In this document: positions 1 through 6,675 of the stretch, piece by piece
Numbering within the stretch: position 1 is the stretch's first letter
Layout: every line of letters starts with the position of its first letter
Origin: CAIMZW01 sp037142435
Lineage (GTDB): Bacteria; Actinomycetota; Actinomycetes; Nanopelagicales; Nanopelagicaceae
Direction: 5' to 3'
DNA: 8,390 nt
Assembly: GCA_037142435.1 (NCBI GenBank)
Contig: JBAXAO010000049.1
Coordinates: forward strand, 1 to 8,390
Position numbers and translations under genes: made by a program
The notes under the pieces: generated by a model
Database searches by the model: none
What the model was told of the DNA's origin: nothing
Seen by the model: the letters and a program-made list of their open reading frames with translations, nothing else

Positions 1-487
1 TGTACCTAAGAAAGTTGTGCACCGAGCAACGGTGAAGCGAAAAGTCGTTCCGCTGGCCTCGCCCTCACCAAAGTGGCCACCACAAGGATTCAAATACAGC
101 GATGGCATCTATGCCAAAGTTCCATCGGGCGGCGAACTTGTGAGCCTTATTTCGGCAGAGAAAAAGCTGGCACTTGCCATTCAAAAATGTGAAAAAACCG
201 CTTGTGGCGCTGTGCTCGTTGCTGCAGATACCGGATGCTTATGGTGGGAGATCGATTCTTCGATTTACGGACCTAGTAGCGCAGATCCCACAAAGTTGGT
301 GGAGTACGGAAACCTTCGCACCACAGCCCTCGGAACCAAAGCCAAAGTTATTTCCACAATTCTTTTACTCAGCAGTGAACCTTTGGCGAACTCAGTTACC
401 GTGAAAAACATTACCGCCAAATGTTGGACCTCTCCTGCTCCAGAGAAAGTTCCGAACAATACATATTTGCCAAACGCGACTCGTTAA
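1..487 (+). CDS. 3' part of an unrecognised protein (5' end outside window)
   Basis: The frame is open from the left edge (codons start at base 2) and ends at TAA 485-487, so about 161 residues of the C-terminal part are visible. A GTG at 17 exists, but the frame continues upstream of it in the same basic style, so this is more likely the tail of a longer protein than a small complete gene. The visible part begins with a Lys/Val/Pro-rich linker-like stretch (about 30 residues), followed by a compact region with four Cys (KCEKTACG, DTGCLWWEID, AKCWTSP) and a Trp pair. The later half alternates hydrophobic and polar residues as in beta strands. A secreted or surface-anchored protein with a linker and a beta-rich C-terminal domain is possible, but no family is recognised and no signal peptide or membrane segment can be seen in this fragment. 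It converges on the adenosyltransferase gene with a single base between the two stop codons. Confidence 0.6.
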   Translation, partial: VPKKVVHRATVKRKVVPLASPSPKWPPQGFKYSDGIYAKVPSGGELVSLISAEKKLALAIQKCEKTACGAVLVAADTGCLWWEIDSSIYGPSSADPTKLVEYGNLRTTALGTKAKVISTILLLSSEPLANSVTVKNITAKCWTSPAPEKVPNNTYLPNATR

Positions 488-500
488 ATTAACGATTCGC
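476..500. terminator. 25-bp near-perfect palindrome spanning two convergent stop codons; candidate bidirectional terminator
   Basis: The arms are GCGACTCGTTAA (476-487) and TTAACGATTCGC (489-500), with the single base 488 at the centre; 11 of 12 positions pair. In RNA it would fold into a stem of about 9-10 bp, with one mismatch, closed by an AU-rich loop, on either strand. It contains the TAA of both convergent genes. No clear U tract follows on either side, so it is not a canonical intrinsic terminator, although tail-less hairpins are often proposed as terminators in actinobacteria. Part of the symmetry arises because both genes end in Ala-X-Arg-stop with the same codons (GCG ANT CGT TAA). 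Confidence 0.5.
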
Positions 501-1064
501 CCCAGGAACCCACAACTCATCCCCGGCTTCCAAATTGGCAACGCGCGCCAAAACAAAGAGCAGGTCAGATAAGCGATTGAGATACATAGCGGTTAAGGAA
601 TTAACGCCGCCGCCAAAAGAGTGAATGGCGCTCCAGGTTCGACGCTCGGCCCGGCGCACAATCGTTCGTGATACGTGCAAGAGCGCTGCGGTGGCTGTTC
701 CAGAAGGAAGGACGAAAGAACGAAGCGGTTCTAACCGCTCGTTGTAATAATCGATTTGGCCTTCGAGATAGTTAATTTGAGTCTCAAGAACACGGAGAGG
801 TTCGATTTTCGGGTCATCCACGACGGGCGTGGAGAGATCGGCCCCTACGTCAAAGAGATCATTCTGAATCCGAACCAGCAACTTGCGAATTTCTGGATCT
901 TGCAGATCGCCCAGTGAGAGGACAACTCCAATCGAAGAATTAGCCTCATCGACAGTGGCATAAGCCTCTAAACGTGGGTCATTCTTGGAAGTCCGGCTCA
1001 TATCCCCCAGAGAGGTAGTCCCGTCATCTCCGGTTTTTGTATAAATGCGCGTCAGATTTACCAT
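489..1064 (-). CDS. PduO-type ATP:cob(I)alamin adenosyltransferase
   Basis: This enzyme transfers the adenosyl group of ATP to cob(I)alamin (or cob(I)yrinic acid a,c-diamide), forming the coenzyme B12 used by adenosylcobalamin-dependent enzymes. It is cytosolic; the family is usually trimeric. The 191-aa product has the family motifs in order: IYTKTGDDGTTSLG (7-20, ATP binding), VDE (38-40), FVLPSG (117-122), RTIVRRAER (133-141) and YLNRLSDLLFVLAR (161-174). The length is normal. The frame stays open to 1157, but the ATG at 1064 (MVNLTRIYTKTGD) fits the usual N-terminus of the family; the extra 31 residues would run into murA and look unrelated. No Shine-Dalgarno sequence is evident before 1064, so the mRNA may be leaderless. 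The gene is divergent from murA, as in Mycobacterium (Rv1314c / murA). It is often annotated cobO, but it belongs to the PduO fold family and not the CobA/BtuR family. Confidence 0.93.
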   Translation of the reverse strand: MVNLTRIYTKTGDDGTTSLGDMSRTSKNDPRLEAYATVDEANSSIGVVLSLGDLQDPEIRKLLVRIQNDLFDVGADLSTPVVDDPKIEPLRVLETQINYLEGQIDYYNERLEPLRSFVLPSGTATAALLHVSRTIVRRAERRTWSAIHSFGGGVNSLTAMYLNRLSDLLFVLARVANLEAGDELWVPGANR

Positions 1065-1071
1065 GGGTCGG

Positions 1072-1077
1072 AGCCTA
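1072..1077 (-). promoter_or_regulatory. weak candidate -10 box for the adenosyltransferase gene
   Basis: On the minus strand, TAGGCT (a TAnnnT match) lies 7 nt before the ATG at 1064. This is where a -10 element would sit if transcription began at the start codon (a leaderless mRNA, common in actinobacteria). It agrees with the lack of an SD here. No good -35 is visible, and short matches of this kind are frequent by chance. Confidence 0.22.
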
Positions 1078-1126
1078 TTCCAGCAAGTACGATGAGACCA
1101 CTCCATTTTGAAGGCGCCTTTCCAGC

Positions 1127-1135
1127 AGAGAAGAG
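1127..1135 (+). promoter_or_regulatory. purine-rich ribosome binding site that supports the murA start at 1144
   Basis: AGAGAAGAG ends 8 nt before the ATG at 1144. It is an imperfect Shine-Dalgarno sequence, but it favours 1144 over the upstream TTG at 1108, which has no comparable site and would extend MurA by 12 residues not expected in the family. Confidence 0.45.
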
Positions 1136-1143
1136 TTATCCGA

Positions 1144-2421
1144 ATGTCCTCCAGCACGCCGACTGGCGACTCCTTTCGAGTTGAAGGTGGAGCTCGATTG
1201 GTGGGAGAAGTTCACGTCTCCGGAGCCAAGAATTCAGCGTTGAAATTGATGGCGGCAACTTTGCTGGCCGAAGGCAAAAGCACCATTTTGAATGTTCCCG
1301 ATATTGCCGATGTCGCGATCATGTCAGAACTACTCGAGCGGCTTGGATGCACGGTTGTGTACGAACCATCAACCTTGACCCTGACCATCGATGTTCCCAA
1401 GGTTCCTGGAGTGCGTGCCGACTATGACTTGGTCCGAAAGATGCGCGCTTCGATCAACGTGCTTGGTCCGCTTGTCACCCGACTTGGGCATGCCGAAGTA
1501 GCGCTGCCTGGCGGAGATGCCATTGGCTCTCGCGGCTTGGATTATCACATCAAAGGTTTAAAGGAGTTGGGTGCACAAGCACATTCCGAACATGGATATG
1601 TCATTGCCACCGCCCCAGAGGGCCTCAAAGGCGCCAGTATCACGCTAGATTTCCCCAGCGTCGGCGCAACGGAAAACTTAATGACCGCAGCCGTATTGGC
1701 CAACGGTGTTACCACGATCGACAACGCTGCCCGCGAGCCAGATGTTGTGGACCTGGGCGAACTCTTAATTGCAATGGGCGCGCGCATCGAGGGTTTAGGA
1801 ACTCCGACAATCACCATCACCGGTGTTGAAAAACTCCACCCTGCAACTCACTCGACTTTGTGCGATCGCATAGTCGCCGGTACATGGGCCTTCGCTGCAG
1901 CTATAACTCAGGGCGATATCACCATTCACGGAGCCCGAGCCGAACATATGGAAATTCCGCTGGATAAATTAGTTGCTGCCGGAGCCGTTGTGACTACAAC
2001 CGCCGATGGCGTTCGCGTAAGAATGGATCGTCGGCCTAGCGCCGTAGATGTAGCAACGCTTCCTTACCCTGGATTTCCGACCGATCTACAGCCCTTAATA
2101 ATTTTGATGAACGCCGTTGCCGAAGGCAACTCCATCGTGACCGAAAATGTCTTTGAAGGCCGCTTTATGTTTGTCAATGAATTAATACGACTTGGTGCTC
2201 AAATCCAAGTCGATGGCCACCATGCCTCTATTGCTGGCTTGCCACATCTATCTGGGGCTCCCGTTGTTGCAACCGATATTAGGGCAGGGGCCGGACTAGT
2301 TCTTGCCGGATTAGTCAGTGAAGGCAGCACCATCGTCGAAGATGGGTACCACATTGATCGCGGATATCCAGGTTTTGCTGAGGCCTTGGTAGCTCTTGGA
2401 GCAACTGTCGTAAGAGTTTAG
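1144..2421 (+). CDS. murA: UDP-N-acetylglucosamine 1-carboxyvinyltransferase (MurA)
   Basis: MurA performs the first committed step of peptidoglycan synthesis in the cytosol: it transfers enolpyruvate from phosphoenolpyruvate to UDP-GlcNAc. From the ATG at 1144 the product is 425 aa, a normal length, with the two-domain inside-out alpha/beta fold of the EPSP-synthase superfamily. Recognisable sites are SGAKNSALK with Lys29-Asn30 (E. coli Lys22-Asn23), the active-site loop LPGGDAIGSRGLDYHI with Arg130 (E. coli Arg120), FPTDLQ with Asp314 (E. coli Asp305) and IRAGAGLVLAG with Arg380 (E. coli Arg397). The loop residue that is Cys115 in E. coli is Asp125 here, as in Mycobacterium tuberculosis MurA (Asp117); that exchange makes the enzyme insensitive to fosfomycin. 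A TTG start at 1108 would add 12 residues but is less likely. The gene is divergent from the adenosyltransferase gene, and its TAG overlaps the stop codon of the convergent atpC. Confidence 0.97.
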   Translation: MSSSTPTGDSFRVEGGARLVGEVHVSGAKNSALKLMAATLLAEGKSTILNVPDIADVAIMSELLERLGCTVVYEPSTLTLTIDVPKVPGVRADYDLVRKMRASINVLGPLVTRLGHAEVALPGGDAIGSRGLDYHIKGLKELGAQAHSEHGYVIATAPEGLKGASITLDFPSVGATENLMTAAVLANGVTTIDNAAREPDVVDLGELLIAMGARIEGLGTPTITITGVEKLHPATHSTLCDRIVAGTWAFAAAITQGDITIHGARAEHMEIPLDKLVAAGAVVTTTADGVRVRMDRRPSAVDVATLPYPGFPTDLQPLIILMNAVAEGNSIVTENVFEGRFMFVNELIRLGAQIQVDGHHASIAGLPHLSGAPVVATDIRAGAGLVLAGLVSEGSTIVEDGYHIDRGYPGFAEALVALGATVVRV

Positions 2422-2675
2422 CTAGCGCTCTCGCCCAAGATTGAAACACGATTTTGGGCAACTGAAATAAAGCCACCATTGATCTGAAACTCTACTTTTT
2501 CGCCATCTGCTGATTTGATTGAAACCAAACCATCAACCAGCACACCAAGAAGTGGGGCGTGATCGGGAAGAATTCCCAAGTCGCCTTCGAGTGTTCGGGC
2601 AGAGACCATGGTGGCCTCGCCCGACCAAACTCGCTTCTCCGGTGAAACTACTTCAACCGTTAAATTGGTTGCCAT
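2418..2675 (-). CDS. atpC: ATP synthase F1 epsilon subunit, short form lacking the C-terminal helical domain
   Basis: Epsilon is part of the central rotor, joining gamma to the c ring. The 85-aa product matches the N-terminal beta-sandwich domain throughout: LTVEVVSPEKRVWSGEA near the N-terminus, GDLGILPDHAPLLGVL in the middle, and INGGFISVAQNRVSILGE at the end. Most bacterial epsilon subunits are about 120-140 aa and continue with two C-terminal helices that can inhibit ATP hydrolysis. Here the stop comes directly after the sandwich, so that domain is absent. Reading through the TAA would enter DNA that is murA coding sequence on the other strand. The start ATG at 2675 is 6 bp after the atpD stop, with only a weak AAGG upstream, which suggests translational coupling to atpD. 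It is the last gene of the operon; its stop overlaps that of murA by 4 bp, and no terminator is visible. Confidence 0.93.
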   Translation of the reverse strand: MATNLTVEVVSPEKRVWSGEATMVSARTLEGDLGILPDHAPLLGVLVDGLVSIKSADGEKVEFQINGGFISVAQNRVSILGESAS

Positions 2676-2681
2676 GAAGGA

Positions 2682-4115
2682 TTAGGCCTTTGCCAATTCT
2701 GCAGCTTTGCGCTCTACATCTTCCAAGCCACCGCACATAAAGAATGCCTGCTCTGGAACGTGGTCGTACTTTCCATCTGCAAGTGCTTCGAATGCTTCGA
2801 TGGTTTCTGATAGCGGCACAAAGGAACCTTCGATACCTGTGAAGACCTTGGCTACGAAGGTGTTCTGCGACAAGAAGCGCTGAATACGACGAGCACGGCC
2901 TACCAAGATACGGTCATCTTCTGAGAGTTCATCGATACCCAAAATAGCGATGATGTCTTGAAGATCTTTGTAACGCTGGAGGATTTGCTTGATGCGGTTA
3001 GCAACACGGAAGTGGTGTTCGCCGATATAGCGTGGATCCAAAATACGTGATGTGGAGTCCAGTGGATCTACAGCAGGGTAGATACCAAGCTCGGAGATTG
3101 GACGCGAAAGAACTGTGGTTGCATCCAAGTGAGCGAAGGTGGTGTGAGGAGCTGGGTCGGTGATGTCATCAGCAGGAACATAAATTGCCTGCATTGATGT
3201 AATCGAGTGACCACGAGTAGAAGTAATGCGCTCCTGAAGCTGACCCATTTCATCTGCAAGTGTTGGCTGATATCCAACGGCAGAAGGCATACGGCCGAGA
3301 AGGGTTGAAACTTCTGAACCTGCCTGGGTAAAACGGAAGATGTTATCGATGAAGAGCAGAACGTCCTGCTTCTGCACATCGCGGAAATATTCAGCCATGG
3401 TCAGTGCTGACAAGGCAACACGAAGACGGGTCCCTGGTGGCTCATCCATCTGGCCGAAGACCAATGCGGTTTTGTTGATAACGCCGGTTTCGGTCATTTC
3501 TAGGAACAAGTCGTTACCTTCACGGGTACGCTCGCCGACGCCTGCGAATACTGAAACACCACCGAAGTTTTCGGCTACGCGATAGATCATCTCTTGAATC
3601 AAAACGGTCTTACCGACACCGGCACCACCAAAGAGACCGATCTTTCCACCACGAACATATGGGGTCAGAAGGTCAATTACCTTGATACCAGTTTCAAACA
3701 TCTCGGTCTTGGACTCGAGCTGATCGAAGGCAGGTGCGGTACGGTGAATTGGCCAACGCTCTTTGATATCCAAAGAGGAAGTTGGGACGTCTAGGGATTC
3801 GCCCAAAGTATTGAATACGTGGCCCTTGGTTACATCACCGACGGGCACGCTGATTGCGGCTCCGGTGTCAGAAACGGCAGATCCACGAACCATGCCATCT
3901 GTTGGTTGCATCGAGATCGCGCGAACCAAGTTATCGCCAATGTGTTGGGCAACTTCCAGGGTCAACATCCGAACCTCGCCAGCAAGGGCGACATCGACAT
4001 GTAGAGCGTTGAAGATTGCGGGCATCGCATCGGCAGGGAATTCAATATCCACAACCGGACCGATGACGCGTGCAACGCGACCGACTCCTGCAGCTGTTTG
4101 TGTACCTGACATCAT
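2682..4115 (-). CDS. atpD: ATP synthase F1 beta subunit (catalytic)
   Basis: Beta forms the three catalytic sites of the F1 head. The 477-aa product has full family length. Visible motifs are the P-loop GGAGVGKT (163-170), GERTREGND (194-202) containing the catalytic Glu195, the Walker B segment VLLFIDNIF (252-260), the signature PAVDPLDSTS (347-356), and the DELSEED lever in the conservative form DELSEDD (395-401). The start is ambiguous: the gene begins ATGATG at 4115/4112. The SD core GGAG (4122-4119) lies 3 nt from the first ATG and 6 nt from the second, so 4112 (476 aa) may be the real start. The first ATG overlaps the atpG stop as ATGA, a typical arrangement for coupled translation. Gene order and close packing place it in the atp operon. 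Confidence 0.98.
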   Translation of the reverse strand: MMSGTQTAAGVGRVARVIGPVVDIEFPADAMPAIFNALHVDVALAGEVRMLTLEVAQHIGDNLVRAISMQPTDGMVRGSAVSDTGAAISVPVGDVTKGHVFNTLGESLDVPTSSLDIKERWPIHRTAPAFDQLESKTEMFETGIKVIDLLTPYVRGGKIGLFGGAGVGKTVLIQEMIYRVAENFGGVSVFAGVGERTREGNDLFLEMTETGVINKTALVFGQMDEPPGTRLRVALSALTMAEYFRDVQKQDVLLFIDNIFRFTQAGSEVSTLLGRMPSAVGYQPTLADEMGQLQERITSTRGHSITSMQAIYVPADDITDPAPHTTFAHLDATTVLSRPISELGIYPAVDPLDSTSRILDPRYIGEHHFRVANRIKQILQRYKDLQDIIAILGIDELSEDDRILVGRARRIQRFLSQNTFVAKVFTGIEGSFVPLSETIEAFEALADGKYDHVPEQAFFMCGGLEDVERKAAELAKA

Positions 4116-5020
4116 TCGCTCCCTGCGCTAGCTGAGGCAAGCGCATCTGCGCCGCCGACGATTTCACTGATCTCTTGCGTAATTTCGGCCTGACGAGCAG
4201 CGTTTGCCAGTCGGGTCAAAGACTTAATTAACTCATCAGCATTATCTGTTGCTGACTTCATCGCGCGACGACGAGCAGCGTGCTCGGAGGCAGCTGATTG
4301 CAACATCGCGTTAAATACCCGTGCTTCTACGTAACGTGGCAGCAAGGCATTCAAAACATTTTCAGGGCTTGGTTCAAATTCGTACATCGGCAAGAGCCCA
4401 GTCTTGACAGTGGTTTCGACAACCTCGAGTGGCAACATGCGCTTAGCTTGTGGCATCTGGGTAATCATTGATTTGAATTCGGTATAAACGATGTGAAGTT
4501 CATCCACACCATGACTCTCGGACCCAGATTCGGCCAAGAATGCGTTGATCAGAGAATCTGAAATCTCTTTGGCATGCGCATAGGTGGGGTTATCTGAGAA
4601 ACCAGTCCAAGAATTAGCTATGGCACGGTTGCGGAAGCGATAGAAGTTAACCGCTTTGCGACCGACCAAGTAAGACTCGACTGACAAACCACGCTCTTTG
4701 AGGAGAGCGACCAGTTGATCGCCTTCCTTAATTGCCGAGTTTGAGTACGCACCAGCCATACCGCGGTCGGCAGTAATGATGAGCACTGCTGCACGACGAG
4801 GATTTGGATGAGGTGTGGTTAATGGGTGATTGGTGTTCGAAAAAGAGGCAACTGCAGTTACCGCACGGGTTAGCTCATTCGCATATGGCGATGAAGCTGC
4901 GACTCGTTGCTGCGCCTTGACGATACGAGAAGCGGAGATGAGCTCCATTGCTTTCGTAATCTTCTTGGTCGCTTTGACGGAGCGCATCCGTCGGCGATAA
5001 ATACGTAGTTGAGCACCCAT
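4112..5020 (-). CDS. atpG: ATP synthase F1 gamma subunit
   Basis: Gamma is the coiled-coil shaft that rotates inside the alpha3-beta3 head and drives the conformational changes of the catalytic sites. The 302-aa product is a normal length for actinobacteria. It has the conserved N-terminal helix (RIYRRRMRSVKATKKITKAM, about 6-25), the Rossmann-like middle with ITADRGMAGAYSNS (82-95), and the family signature near the C-terminus, ITQEISEIVGGADAL (280-294). A short polar segment at about 163-172 (AESGSESHGV) occurs before the strand DELHIVYTEF, near the position where mycobacterial gamma carries an extra loop. The start ATG at 5020 follows the atpA stop by 3 bp. The SD is poor (a GGTGAAGAAG-like stretch in the end of atpA), so coupling to atpA translation is likely. 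Its TGA overlaps the atpD start. Confidence 0.97.
   Translation of the reverse strand: MGAQLRIYRRRMRSVKATKKITKAMELISASRIVKAQQRVAASSPYANELTRAVTAVASFSNTNHPLTTPHPNPRRAAVLIITADRGMAGAYSNSAIKEGDQLVALLKERGLSVESYLVGRKAVNFYRFRNRAIANSWTGFSDNPTYAHAKEISDSLINAFLAESGSESHGVDELHIVYTEFKSMITQMPQAKRMLPLEVVETTVKTGLLPMYEFEPSPENVLNALLPRYVEARVFNAMLQSAASEHAARRRAMKSATDNADELIKSLTRLANAARQAEITQEISEIVGGADALASASAGSE
4119..4124 (-). promoter_or_regulatory. Shine-Dalgarno sequence of atpD, bearing on the start choice
   Basis: AGGGAG on the minus strand lies inside the 3' end of atpG. It is 3 nt from the ATG at 4115 and 6 nt from the ATG at 4112. The normal spacing of 5-8 nt favours the second ATG. Confidence 0.6.
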
Positions 5021-5023
5021 GAG

Positions 5024-6664
5024 TTACTTCTTCACCGCCGGTACTTGACGTGTGATTTGCTCATTGCCTTCGCCATCTAGGGCTTCAGCTGGAGCTTCAT
5101 TGACGGCAGCGGCACCAGTAACTGCAAACTGTGACTTGAAGGCAGCAATTGCTTCTTCCAAAGCAGCGACCGTGTCATCACTGAGTTCGCGAGTTGAGGA
5201 GATGACATCGATGATCGCAGTGCGTTCACGTGCCAAGAAGTCCAAGAATTCGGATTCAAAGCGACGGATGTCAGCCAAAGGAATGGAGTCCATCTTGCCG
5301 GTGGTACCAGCCCAGATAGAAGCGACTTCTTGAGCAACTGAATAAGGTGAGTACTGACCTTGCTTCAAGAGCTCAACCATGCGCGAACCGCGCTCGAGTT
5401 GTGCCTTTGATGCAGCATCAAGGTCGGAACCGAAAGCAGCGAATGCCTCGAGTTCGCGATACTGAGCCAAGTCCAAACGGAGGCGACCGGCGATCTTCTT
5501 CATGGCCTTGGTCTGTGCCGAACCACCAACGCGAGATACCGAGATACCTACGTTGATAGCTGGGCGAACGCCCGCGTTGAACAGGTCGGTCTCCAAGAAG
5601 CACTGACCATCGGTAATAGAAATAACGTTGGTAGGAATAAACGCGGAAACGTCATTTCCCTTGGTCTCGATGATGGGCAAACCAGTCATCGATCCGCCGC
5701 CGAGTTCATCGGAGAGCTTGGCGCAACGCTCGAGTAGACGAGAGTGTAAGTAGAAGACGTCGCCAGGGTAAGCCTCGCGGCCTGGTGGACGGCGAAGAAG
5801 TAGCGAGACCGATCGGTAAGCCTCGGCTTGCTTGGAGAGATCATCAAAAATAATGAGGACGTGCTCGCCCTTGTACATCCAGTGCTGGCCGATAGCCGAA
5901 CCGGTGTATGGAGCCAAGTACTTGAAGCCAGCTGGGTCTGATGCAGGCGAGGCAACGATGGTGGTGTACTCCATGGCGCCGGCTTCTTCCAATGCGCCCT
6001 TAACGGATGCAATGGTGGAACCCTTCTGGCCGATGGCTACGTAAATGCACTTAACCTGCTTCTTGGGGTCGCCGGTCTTCCAGTTGTCCTTCTGGTTAAT
6101 AATCGTGTCGATTGCAATGGCAGTCTTACCGGTTTGACGATCGCCAATGATCAACTGACGCTGTCCGCGACCAATAGCGGTCATCGCATCGATCGCCTTG
6201 ATACCGGTAGCAAGTGGTTCCTTCACCGGTTGGCGCTCGACTACCGATGGTGCCTGGAGTTCAAGAGCACGCTGACCTTCAGAGACAATCTCGCCCTTGC
6301 CGTCGATAGGACGACCCAGTGGATCAACTACACGACCAAGGAAGCCATCTCCAACTGGAACGGAGAGGATCTCGCCAGTACGACGTACTGAAGTTCCTTC
6401 TTCAATACCCGTGAATTCGCCGAGGATAACGACACCGATTTCGCGCACGTCGAGGTTAAGCGCCAGACCCAAAGTTCCGTTTTCGAACTTAAGAAGCTCG
6501 TTGGTCATCGTTGAAGGCAAGCCTTCAATACGTGCGATGCCATCGCCAGCTTCGGTCACAGTGCCGATCTCATCGCGAGCCGCAGCACCCGGGTTATAGG
6601 AAGCAACGTGCTTTGCCAGCGCGTCGCGAATCTCCTCGGGTCGGATCGTGAGTTCCGCCATCAT
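5024..6664 (-). CDS. atpA: ATP synthase F1 alpha subunit, with C-terminal extension
   Basis: Alpha forms the non-catalytic nucleotide sites of the F1 head and supplies the arginine finger to beta. The 546-aa product shows the P-loop GDRQTGKT (174-181), Walker B VLIIFDDL (269-276), and the signature PAINVGISVS (368-377) followed by Arg378, equivalent to the E. coli arginine finger Arg376. It is about 30 residues longer than E. coli alpha (513 aa). The extra part is a low-complexity, partly acidic tail (about 516-546: Ala/Glu/Gly-rich, ending VPAVKK). Mycobacterial alpha has a tail of similar length that suppresses ATP hydrolysis. The gene begins ATGATG at 6664/6661; the SD AGAAGGAG (6675-6668) is 3 nt from the first ATG and 6 nt from the second, so the second may be used. 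Unlike the other F1 junctions, it is separated from the preceding atpH by 115 bp that hold a tandem repeat array. Confidence 0.98.
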   Translation of the reverse strand: MMAELTIRPEEIRDALAKHVASYNPGAAARDEIGTVTEAGDGIARIEGLPSTMTNELLKFENGTLGLALNLDVREIGVVILGEFTGIEEGTSVRRTGEILSVPVGDGFLGRVVDPLGRPIDGKGEIVSEGQRALELQAPSVVERQPVKEPLATGIKAIDAMTAIGRGQRQLIIGDRQTGKTAIAIDTIINQKDNWKTGDPKKQVKCIYVAIGQKGSTIASVKGALEEAGAMEYTTIVASPASDPAGFKYLAPYTGSAIGQHWMYKGEHVLIIFDDLSKQAEAYRSVSLLLRRPPGREAYPGDVFYLHSRLLERCAKLSDELGGGSMTGLPIIETKGNDVSAFIPTNVISITDGQCFLETDLFNAGVRPAINVGISVSRVGGSAQTKAMKKIAGRLRLDLAQYRELEAFAAFGSDLDAASKAQLERGSRMVELLKQGQYSPYSVAQEVASIWAGTTGKMDSIPLADIRRFESEFLDFLARERTAIIDVISSTRELSDDTVAALEEAIAAFKSQFAVTGAAAVNEAPAEALDGEGNEQITRQVPAVKK

Positions 6665-6667
6665 CTT

Positions 6668-6675
6668 CTCCTTCT
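6668..6675 (-). promoter_or_regulatory. strong Shine-Dalgarno sequence of atpA
   Basis: AGAAGGAG on the minus strand directly abuts the last repeat unit. GGAG ends 3 nt before the ATG at 6664 and 6 nt before the ATG at 6661. It is the strongest SD in the window, in line with the need for three alpha chains per enzyme. Confidence 0.75.

Noticed and set aside
1038..1046. TGTATAAAT as a promoter -10 for murA
   Set aside because: It lies inside the adenosyltransferase coding region about 100 bp before murA, has no -35 partner, and the bases are explained by the conserved IYTKTG codons.
1088..1093. TACGAT as a murA -10 box
   Set aside because: It fits TAnnnT, but there is no recognisable -35 at 16-19 bp and such matches are common by chance.
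1065..1157. N-terminal extension of the adenosyltransferase to 1157
   Set aside because: The extra 31 residues do not look like the family, would overlap the murA start, and the ATG at 1064 gives the typical N-terminus.
2411..2436. Hairpin around GCTAGC at the murA-atpC junction as terminator
   Set aside because: Only a 4-bp outer match (AGAG/CTCT) and a self-complementary 6-mer are present; there is no stable stem and no U tract.
3763..4131. Plus-strand open frames antisense to atpD and atpA (for example 3763-4131 and 5052-5333)
   Set aside because: They are shadows of strongly conserved subunit genes in another frame, with no family resemblance.
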